Shown: piece by piece, positions 1 through 4,976 of the stretch
Position numbering within the stretch: position 1 is the first letter of the stretch
How the letters are laid out: every line of letters starts with the position of its first letter
Assembly (NCBI GenBank): GCA_013812465.1
Contig: JACCTK010000392.1
Location: 1-6,617 of the forward strand
DNA: 6,617 bases
Direction: 5' to 3'
Origin: Actinomycetota bacterium
GTDB taxonomy: Bacteria; Actinomycetota; Thermoleophilia; Gaiellales; Gaiellaceae
The notes under the pieces: model-generated
Told to the model about the DNA's origin: nothing
Databases searched by the model: none
Seen by the model: only the letters and a program-made list of their open reading frames with translations
Made by a program: the position numbers and the translations under genes

Positions 1-498
1 CACGAGGACGAGCGCGATCCCCCCGGCAGCCGCGGCCCAGTCCGAGCGCCACGATGGCACATCCTCGGCATGCCGCCTGAGGTAGAGAACCAGAACCAAG
101 AGCGGGCCCACCGCGAGAGCGAACGGTCCCAAAGGCCACTGGACAACCGCCACGGGGACGGCCACGAGCGCAAAGGCACTCCAAATGAAAGCGCGCTTCA
201 ACGAGAACGGTGAGATTCCGAAGTGCGCGAGTGTCTCGCGCGCGAGCCGCGTCTGCCCAACCGCCCAGACCGCAACTGCCATAACCACTACTGCATAGGC
301 GAGCTCGCCGGGGAGACGCAACTTGCGGGAGGCATAGTTACACGCCACCAGCACCAGCATGCCCAATAGGAACACTAGGGCTAGAAAACAGTAGCCGATG
401 AATACGAAGCCGCCTGATGTCTTGTGGCGGACGAAGTCGATGCAGGCCTGCTGTACCCGATCGGCGACCGGTCGGCTTCTAAGGAGGTCGAATCTCAC
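1..498 (-). CDS. Multi-pass membrane protein, partial (3' end beyond left edge)
   Basis: Not recognised as a named family. An uninterrupted minus-strand frame of 166 codons runs from a GTG at 498 to the left edge, so only the N-terminal part is present. Hydrophobic stretches that look like membrane segments lie at about residues 29-53, 65-82, 103-122, 123-140 and 153 to the edge. The first ~28 residues are soluble and charged and would probably face the cytoplasm. The start overlaps the last 20 bases of the upstream membrane-protein gene, which suggests co-transcription and translational coupling. There is no good Shine-Dalgarno (SD) motif before the GTG, and an in-frame TTG at 516 is an alternative start. 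It uses CTA and TTG leucine codons more than the genes to the right, hinting at a different history. It was found by reading the reverse complement directly. Function unknown. Confidence 0.7.
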   Translation of the reverse strand, partial: MRFDLLRSRPVADRVQQACIDFVRHKTSGGFVFIGYCFLALVFLLGMLVLVACNYASRKLRLPGELAYAVVVMAVAVWAVGQTRLARETLAHFGISPFSLKRAFIWSAFALVAVPVAVVQWPLGPFALAVGPLLVLVLYLRRHAEDVPSWRSDWAAAAGGIALVLV

Positions 499-916
499 GA
501 AACGCGGTGGATCCAAGAGTCAGGATGTAACCGACGAAGACCGAGGAAAGCGCCTTGATTGGGTCCGGGGTCTCGTCGAGGTTCACGAGCGTCGTCGTGG
601 CTGCTGCCGCACCGACAAGAGCGTAGGCCCAGATCCCGAGAGTGACAGATAGCGAGAGGCCGCTGAACCGATTCCTCGCGGGGCCCAAGCGGCCCCCACG
701 CGTAGATCCTACTGGCTTGGCAATCCCCAGCCCGATGGCGAAAGCGCCGCCGAGGATGCCCGCCAACGCACCGGCGAACGTAAGCAACCCGTCGTTGAAC
801 CGAGGCGGGCTGGCGCCGTTCGCGCGCGCCCTCCAGATCTCCAGAATGAAATCGCCGTAGACGACGACGAACGCCGCAACGAACCCGAGGACGAGGAGCT
901 CGCGGAGCGTTCTCAT
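479..916 (-). CDS. Small four-helix integral membrane protein, unknown function
   Basis: With the ATG at 916 this encodes 145 residues. Four hydrophobic segments are visible, at about residues 7-27, 43-66, 87-111 and 122-138. A basic, Arg-rich loop (about 67-83) lies between the second and third. No catalytic motif is visible and I do not recognise the family. The frame stays open upstream to a GTG at 1066, with an internal ATG at 997. I chose 916 because the extension is hydrophilic, has poorer codon use, and the first membrane helix then starts at residue 7, as usual for such proteins. The weakness is that the GGAGG before the ATG is only one base away, which is closer than normal. The 3' end overlaps the next membrane-protein gene by 20 bases, so the two probably form an operon. 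Confidence 0.6.
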   Translation of the reverse strand: MRTLRELLVLGFVAAFVVVYGDFILEIWRARANGASPPRFNDGLLTFAGALAGILGGAFAIGLGIAKPVGSTRGGRLGPARNRFSGLSLSVTLGIWAYALVGAAAATTTLVNLDETPDPIKALSSVFVGYILTLGSTAFREIRPP

Positions 917-1000
917 GCCTCCAACAATCGTGTCGCCGGGCGCGGGATTCGACTTCGTCAGTCCTCCTTCACTTGGCGGTTCTGAAAGCACGACCATGCA

Positions 1001-1030
1001 AGCGTAAGACGTTTCTTGACGCGGAGTCAA
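1001..1030 (-). promoter_or_regulatory. Weak promoter candidate for the leftward membrane-protein genes
   Basis: On the minus strand TTGACT (1030-1025) is followed after 18 bases by TACGCT (1006-1001). The -35 is a close match to sigma-70, but the -10 keeps only the key T, A and final T. Its position fits a start at 916 better than the longer reading frames. The -35 lies inside the inverted repeat, so a repressor there could block it. Suggestive only. Confidence 0.2.
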
Positions 1031-1031
1031 G
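1015..1031. repeat. Perfect inverted repeat, possible operator
   Basis: CTTGAC and GTCAAG, 6-base arms separated by GCGGA, form a perfect palindrome in the divergent intergenic region. Its arms contain TTGAC on each strand, which resembles a -35 box. It could be an operator half-site pair or chance. No T-tract follows, so a terminator is unlikely. Confidence 0.35.
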
Positions 1032-1317
1032 GCGCGAGGTTGGCCAAATTCATGAACTCTGCGCACAAAGCTGAGAGCGGGAGCCGGCCCAGTCCATCAA
1101 GCACCAGATCCCATGGCCGGGGCGGCGACCTGCGGCGACCTACTGTCGAAGACGTGGCACTCGAACCAGCACCTGGTGGTCGTGGCTCGTCTCAGCGATT
1201 CCTGAGCGAGGCGGCTACGGCGGTGGCGTCCCACGAGCTGGATGCCGAAAAGCAAGCTCACCCGAGCGCGGGGATGGTAATCCCGGACAGCACGCCCCAT
1301 ACGAAGGACGACTTCTG

Positions 1318-1941
1318 ATGCCCACGCACATCTCAGCCGGCCCGCCGGCCCAGTCACGACGACGGATGTTCACGACCGTCCGCTGCCAGGCATGCGGCGT
1401 GACGGCTCTCGCGAGCATCGAGACAGAGCTGCCGCGCGACCAGCTCGACCTCGCGGCGATGGCGGACGCCAGCACGCGCGTCCGCGGCGCGACATGCCCA
1501 GAGTGCGGCGGTGCACTCGAGCCCGAGGTCGCGCGCGCCTGCTACTGGCCCGACGAGCCTGATCTCCCAGCGCTTGGCTGGGAAGCGTCAGTGACGGACG
1601 GCGAAGCGGGGGAGCAGTCGTGGTTTCTGTTCGACCACGCTCCTCCCATCGACGGCGAAGACGCCCTGCGCACGGCTCAGGCGATCCTCACCTTCGCCTC
1701 CCGCAACGAGCTCGAGGAGGTCTCTGAGCAGGTGCTCGTGCTCGAGTGGGGACGCCCGCTGTCGATGCGCGCTCTGATTCGGCTGCTGGTCGTCGAGGCG
1801 ATCGAGCGCCAGGAATCAGGAGAGGCCCATCACGTCGCGCCGGGACTCTCGGTCGCAGTCCTGGTTGGCGAAGCAGCTCGCCGCCGGAACCTGCACGCGT
1901 CGTCGCCTCGCTGGTGTCGCAGTCCGACGCGCTCCAGGTGA
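1318..1941 (+). CDS. CpXC-like zinc-ribbon protein (possibly the 5' part of a frameshifted longer gene)
   Basis: The frame encodes 207 residues. An N-terminal treble-clef or zinc-ribbon pattern is clear: CxxC at residues 23-26 (CQAC) and CPEC at 60-63, with ~33 residues between and an aromatic CYWPDEPD segment after. This resembles the CpXC domain, a bacterial family of unknown function. A mixed alpha/beta region of about 100 residues follows. The ATG is preceded by AAGGA at 1304-1308 with 9-base spacing, a good ribosome site. The last ~20 residues are rich in Arg, Ser and Trp and look out of frame, whereas the other frame reads plausibly from about 1893. The gene therefore either ends at 1941, where its TGA overlaps a GTG start (GTGA), or is joined to the next entry by a single-base frameshift near 1871-1893. 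Restoring one base would give a protein of about 428 residues. Confidence 0.65.
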   Translation: MPTHISAGPPAQSRRRMFTTVRCQACGVTALASIETELPRDQLDLAAMADASTRVRGATCPECGGALEPEVARACYWPDEPDLPALGWEASVTDGEAGEQSWFLFDHAPPIDGEDALRTAQAILTFASRNELEEVSEQVLVLEWGRPLSMRALIRLLVVEAIERQESGEAHHVAPGLSVAVLVGEAARRRNLHASSPRWCRSPTRSR

Positions 1942-2603
1942 ACCTCCTCAGCGAGGACGCCGACGTACCCGGTGGCTATCGCGAATGGCTGGGGCCGTAC
2001 GCGGACCGGCTGGGCCGCGATCTCGAGTTGGTCGTCGGCGCCGACCCCGACGAGGCGCGCGCGGCGCTGACGACGGCATTCGCGCGACTCGGGCTGACGG
2101 CCACCGCTGACACGGAAGATCCTGACCTGCTCCGCATCGAAGGCGGCGACATCGCGAACGAGATCTCACTCGGACACTTCGCTCGAGCGGCGGGCCTTCT
2201 CGTGGTCACGATCGCCGAAGCAGCCGCCGACGCCGCGCGCATCAAGCAGATCGAGAGCGAGGCCGTCGCAAGGGTGCTGCCGCTCGTCGAGAACATCGTC
2301 ACCCCGCTCGAGGTCGAGGCTCGCTCGATCTACGACGTGATCGTCCGCGGCGACAAGGGCGAGATCTCAATCGACCTGGTTGGGCTCCTCGACGAGGTTC
2401 GCGGCGACGTGCTCAGCGGCGAGTTCGAGCGGCTCCTGGGCGAGCGCTGCCGCAAGCTCGGCCTGGAAAGAGCGGACAGCGGCAGTGACGTCCCGACCCG
2501 TCCCGTCATCGGCAGCCGCCGTCGGGGCGGCCAGCCCCTCGGGCGCAGCGAAAGCGCCTCCTTTGCGCGGCGCGTACATCAGCGAGGCGGGAGAAGCGCA
2601 TGA
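1938..2603 (+). CDS. Unrecognised helical protein, parent of the downstream degraded copy
   Basis: This 221-residue frame was read from a GTG that overlaps the previous stop. It is predicted soluble, acidic and largely helical. An Ala-rich helix (about 92-104) is followed by a well-packed segment, LEVEARSIYDVIVRGDKGE (about 124-142), and a charged C-terminal helix (about 152-177). I do not recognise the family. The frame is also open upstream as far as 1746, and the sequence from ~1893 looks coding, so this may be the C-terminal half of the CpXC-like gene after a frameshift. No good SD precedes 1938, so translation would depend on coupling. The end forms an ATGA overlap with the next gene. 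The stretch after residue 177 has no counterpart in the degraded copy at 3308-3698. The most conserved part is the region around the 61-base repeat. Confidence 0.6.
   Translation: MNLLSEDADVPGGYREWLGPYADRLGRDLELVVGADPDEARAALTTAFARLGLTATADTEDPDLLRIEGGDIANEISLGHFARAAGLLVVTIAEAAADAARIKQIESEAVARVLPLVENIVTPLEVEARSIYDVIVRGDKGEISIDLVGLLDEVRGDVLSGEFERLLGERCRKLGLERADSGSDVPTRPVIGSRRRGGQPLGRSESASFARRVHQRGGRSA
2303..2363 (+). repeat. 61-base perfect direct repeat, copy 1
   Basis: These bases are identical to 3486-3546, 1183 bases downstream. They encode the PLEVEARSIYDVIVRGDKGE segment of the parent gene. Similarity continues outside the block with scattered substitutions on both sides. Confidence 0.95.
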
Positions 2604-3292
2604 ATAACCGGTACTGGATCCCGCGCGGCTGCTCGTTCGAGTCTCTCGCGAGGGACCTCGCCTACGACAAGTACTACGAGGCCGGCGAGTTCGCCGACGA
2701 AATCCGCGAGGAGATGCGCTACACACGTCTCATGCTGGCCGAGGCGATGGCTGTGCATTCCCTGAACGCCCGCATCCTCGGCGCGACCCCTGTCGTGCCG
2801 CCGGACATCCTCGGTCCGCTCACGCATTTCGAGCGCGAGAGCGACGAGCGGCGCCAAGCGGCCACCGAGCTGGTGCGGGCCGCCTTCGACTGGCTCGGCT
2901 CGTCGCAGAACATCGACGACCCGCTTCGTTTCCTCGAGCGGCTGCTGAACCTTGCCGCCTGCGTCGCCGGCTGGCCCCGTAGCGACCGCCTGTACCCCGA
3001 TGGTGCGGTTCTCGCCGGCGTGTTCGGCGATCTCGTTGATCCCACCTGGGGCGCGGATCCCGACGAGATCGACGAACTCGACGGATGGGAGCGGCCCTTC
3101 GCCCCGTTTGTCGCCGAACTCGACCGCCTCGGAATGCTGCTGCGCGGCTACCTTCGGGGCACCGTCGAGAAGCTGCACGTCGAAGGACTACCGGACGCGG
3201 TCGCCGCGGTCTTCGAGGATCTGGATCCGGACGTTCGCGAGCCGCTGGTCACGGCAGGCTGGAACTTCATCCGCGCCCACCATTGGAGATAG
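2600..3292 (+). CDS. Unrecognised soluble protein, coupled to upstream gene
   Basis: The gene encodes 230 residues, with no signal peptide, membrane helix or known motif that I can see. It begins with an aromatic segment (NRYWIPRG). It continues as acidic and basic helices, with an Arg/Glu-rich stretch (about residues 73-90) and a Pro/Trp-rich centre (about 124-170), and ends in FIRAHHWR. The start is well supported: ATG in an ATGA overlap with the preceding stop, with GGGAG at 2589-2593 spaced 6 bases away. Codon use is strongly GC-ending throughout and there is no internal break, so it looks intact while its neighbour copy is decayed. Overlap and shared strand imply that it is made together with the 1938-2603 product and may be its partner. 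Function unknown. Confidence 0.75.
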   Translation: MNNRYWIPRGCSFESLARDLAYDKYYEAGEFADEIREEMRYTRLMLAEAMAVHSLNARILGATPVVPPDILGPLTHFERESDERRQAATELVRAAFDWLGSSQNIDDPLRFLERLLNLAACVAGWPRSDRLYPDGAVLAGVFGDLVDPTWGADPDEIDELDGWERPFAPFVAELDRLGMLLRGYLRGTVEKLHVEGLPDAVAAVFEDLDPDVREPLVTAGWNFIRAHHWR

Positions 3293-3307
3293 GGCGGCGC
3301 CAACAGG

Positions 3308-3698
3308 GGCTCCGCGCTGACGCGCGTCGGCGTGCTCGGCAACGAGATCCGCTCGGCCACTTCGCCTCGCTCACCTCGGCACTCGGCCTGACGCTCGCGG
3401 AAGCCGCCGCCGATGCCGCTCTCATCAAGCAGACGCAGATCGAGATGGCCGGCGCGGTGCTGCCGCTCGTCCAGGACATGGTCAGCCCGCTCGAGGTCGA
3501 GGCTCGCTCGATCTACGACGTGATCGTCCGCGGCGACAAGGGCGAGGTCTCAGTCGACCTGGCCGGCCTCCTCGACGTGTACGCGGCGACGTTCTCGGCG
3601 GCGTGTTCGAGCGGCTCCTGCGTTGGCGCTGCCGAGAACTCGGCGCTGAAGCGGTTGGGGCGACAGCGGGCGAGCGCGTGTCCGCCTCACTCCGCTGA
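3308..3698 (+). pseudogene. Truncated, frameshifted duplicate of the 1938-2603 gene
   Basis: Three frames in succession match residues ~63 to ~177 of the upstream gene. The first (about 3308-3348) reads GSALTRVGVLGNEI. The second (about 3349-3579) reads from PLGHFASL through VRGDKGEVSVDLAGLLD. The third (about 3582-3695) reads RGDVLGGVFERLLRWRCREL and ends at TGA 3696-3698. Each switch equals one missing base relative to the parent, near 3346-3351 and 3577-3583. The N-terminal ~60 residues are absent and no start or ribosome site is seen. Nucleotide identity is high and includes 61 identical bases. It lies directly after the intact 2600-3292 gene, whose TAG is in frame with the first segment. 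This is most likely a decayed tandem copy. Two sequencing errors are the main alternative. Its end overlaps the convergent peptidase gene by 12 bases. Confidence 0.75.
3486..3546 (+). repeat. 61-base perfect direct repeat, copy 2
   Basis: Identical to 2303-2363, lying in the middle segment of the decayed duplicate. Third codon positions are also identical across the block, unlike its flanks, which points to recent duplication or local gene conversion. Confidence 0.95.
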
Positions 3699-4469
3699 GC
3701 CCAGCGGCGGCGGTTCAATTCCAACGTCACTCTCGTGTCCGCCGCCTGAAGCTGACGCCTCAGCCGACTCCGACTCCGGCGCGCTGACTTCGGCTAGTGC
3801 CCCGAGAACGTCGCGTTGTCGCTCCAGCCAGGCGTTCACAGAATCTCGCACCGCGCTTGACTCATCAGCGTTCAACACCCGCGCAGATCCAGGCTGGATC
3901 ACTGCGAGGCGAATCGGAAAGTCGACGCCGTAAGCGGACGTTGTGATCACGTCGAACACGCTCTTCCAGGCCACCATCTGAAGACGCTCAAGGTCGAGCT
4001 CGTGGACACGCAGGTGGGCCACGCTCGCCAATGCGACCTCCGCGGACGGTTGTCCGCTTCCGATGGCGGCCTTTCGCGATCTGAACTGGCTCGACGCGGC
4101 ATTCGGTGCCACTTGCCAGATGCAAGGGGTTTCGTCCGGGTCGTACCAGCAGAAGATTCCGGCGAACATCGGAGGCGGCGCGTTGCCGAACGCGATGTGC
4201 GAGTCCCGGCCGTCCAGCTGCACCGGTCGCGTAACGTCGCCGATTGCAGATGCGACCGCCCAGCGTTCACTCGCGAGGCTGGCCTCGATCGCGGCGTGTT
4301 CGGCAGCCACTCGATGGATGAGGGCCGCGTCTCCCGCCCCACCCCAAGCCATCCTGTCACCGACGAGACGGAGCTTCTCGGTGGTCGCCTTGATCTGACC
4401 AGTCGTCTCCTGGCTGTCCGAGGCGAGCACCATTGCGTCTCGACCAGCCAGTGCTACGACGACCGTCAC
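3687..4469 (-). CDS. HslV/20S-proteasome-beta-like Ntn-hydrolase (threonine peptidase)
   Basis: This 260-residue protein has the proteasome fold signature. The N-terminus reads MTVVVALAGRDAMVLASDSQ, so Thr2 would be the N-terminal nucleophile once the initiator Met is removed, as in HslV, with no propeptide. In mature numbering Asp17 is conserved. The catalytic Lys (33 in HslV) appears as Lys31 in TTEKLRL, implying a loop two residues shorter. A GGAGDA motif (residues 43-48) fits the Gly47 region. GSG at 137-139 fits Ser129-Gly130. SAYGVDFPI near 178-186 matches the end of the fold. Residues after ~217 form a Ser/Glu/Ala-rich disordered tail not found in HslV. By family it should form a ring-shaped chamber that cuts proteins fed by an AAA+ unfoldase, none of which is visible here. 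The GTG start overlaps the previous TGA (GTGA) and has no SD, so translation is probably coupled. Specificity unknown. Confidence 0.8.
   Translation of the reverse strand: MTVVVALAGRDAMVLASDSQETTGQIKATTEKLRLVGDRMAWGGAGDAALIHRVAAEHAAIEASLASERWAVASAIGDVTRPVQLDGRDSHIAFGNAPPPMFAGIFCWYDPDETPCIWQVAPNAASSQFRSRKAAIGSGQPSAEVALASVAHLRVHELDLERLQMVAWKSVFDVITTSAYGVDFPIRLAVIQPGSARVLNADESSAVRDSVNAWLERQRDVLGALAEVSAPESESAEASASGGGHESDVGIEPPPLGSAE
3692..3707. terminator. GC hairpin at the convergent gene ends (weak terminator candidate)
   Basis: CCGCTG and CAGCGG form a perfect 6-base stem with an AGCC loop. It lies across the tail-to-tail overlap of the decayed duplicate and the peptidase gene. There is no real T-tract on either side (TTCAATT follows on the plus strand after a gap). 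It may slow polymerase from both directions but is not a classic intrinsic terminator. Confidence 0.25.
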
Positions 4470-4930
4470 GTTTTGTGGAAGACGCTCTTCTCCGCGTACC
4501 GCGGATAGCGGTCATAGACATCGTTCAAGAGCCCAGAGAAGGTCTTATCGACGATGTCGCGCTTGATCTCGTAGAGCTTTCGCGCTGATTGCTCCGCGTC
4601 GGGGCCAGACTCATCGACGAGCCGCTGGGCCGTCTGGCGGCCACGCTCGGTGGCCCGATAGCGAGGCCACGCCTGTCCAGGAGCCTGTGTCCGCTCTACG
4701 AGGCCCTCGACCACAAGCTCATCGAGGTCGCGGTACACCTCTTTGCTCATCGGGCCGTAGTTGTACGGCTCGAACTCGTACCGCTCCTGGGCAGGCAGAT
4801 CTCCCTCCATCGCGAGAAGGAACATTCCCTTCTGCACTCGGACGGGGTCAAGCCCCGCCGCCGGGCCCTTGAGGGCCGCGAGAATCAGAAGCCAGTCGCG
4901 CTTGGACATGATCTCATTGTATGAAGGCAC
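4466..4930 (-). CDS. Panacea/SocA-like (YwgA-like) winged-helix protein
   Basis: The frame encodes 154 residues from GTG 4930, or 147 from ATG 4909. The N-terminal half has the look of the Panacea/SocA (DUF4065) or YwgA group: an amphipathic helix with VQKGMFLLAMEG (32-43), then FEPYNYGPMSKEVYRDLDEL (53-72), where the YGP turn is the hallmark. A winged-helix-like wing (LVERTQ to YRATERG) follows. The C-terminal part is a charged helix ending YDRYPRYAEKS. In Caulobacter, SocA is an antitoxin that acts as an adaptor delivering SocB toxin to ClpXP. Other Panacea proteins neutralise varied toxins. Here it sits directly before a peptidase gene and overlaps it by GTGA, so substrate adaptor or transcription regulator are both reasonable. 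That role is inference. ATG 4909 may be the true start because MSKRDW begins the conserved part. No separate toxin gene is seen. Confidence 0.7.
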   Translation of the reverse strand: MPSYNEIMSKRDWLLILAALKGPAAGLDPVRVQKGMFLLAMEGDLPAQERYEFEPYNYGPMSKEVYRDLDELVVEGLVERTQAPGQAWPRYRATERGRQTAQRLVDESGPDAEQSARKLYEIKRDIVDKTFSGLLNDVYDRYPRYAEKSVFHKT

Positions 4931-4976
4931 ACGGCTGTCGCTCGTTTCTCCCTCCGTCGCGCGGGTACGCGCTCAT
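4914..4976 (-). other. Possible 20-codon bridging mini-ORF between E1 and the Panacea-like gene
   Basis: Its ATG at 4976-4974 overlaps the E1 stop (ATGA), and its TGA at 4916-4914 ends 4 bases before ATG 4909. Inside it is GGAGGGAG (4955-4948), the strongest ribosome-site-like motif of this gap, but it lies about 17 bases before GTG 4930 and farther from ATG 4909. The peptide has no recognisable features. It could pass ribosomes from E1 to the next gene, or be chance. Confidence 0.15.

Larger units (their letters stand above)
917..1317. other. Divergent intergenic region without a convincing gene
   Basis: About 400 bases separate the leftward membrane-protein genes from the rightward zinc-ribbon gene. 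Open frames exist on both strands (plus 1016-1318 from a TTG, minus 1097-1357). Their codon choice and residue composition look random, with many Arg and Ser residues and no domain pattern. The region holds the inverted repeat at 1015-1031 and a 10-base tandem repeat (GCGGCGACCT twice, 1122-1141). It must contain the promoters for both directions, but I see no strong sigma-70-type pair. An Arg-rich minus-strand stretch around 1110-1250 could be the remnant of a lost gene, but I cannot support that. Confidence 0.5.

Noticed and set aside
917..1066. N-terminal extension of the four-helix membrane protein to GTG 1066 or ATG 997
   Set aside because: Hydrophilic, with weaker codon use and no well-placed ribosome site. 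916 is preferred, though its SD spacing is also unusual.
1122..1141. GCGGCGACCT repeated twice in tandem
   Set aside because: Two copies only, in GC-rich sequence. No reason to call it functional or a CRISPR-like array.
1016..1318. Plus-strand 100-codon frame from TTG ending in a TGATG overlap with the zinc-ribbon gene
   Set aside because: TTG start without a ribosome site, random-looking composition and poor GC3. The overlap is the only support.
1097..1357. Minus-strand 86-codon frame in the intergenic region
   Set aside because: It overlaps the zinc-ribbon start, is Arg/Ser-rich with no motif, and has no plausible ribosome site. A gene remnant cannot be excluded.
3085..3933. Long plus-strand frame of 282 codons
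   Set aside because: It is a chance composite: out of frame with the 2600-3292 gene, then the middle segment of the decayed copy, then antisense to the peptidase. Only 3349-3579 carries homologous sequence.
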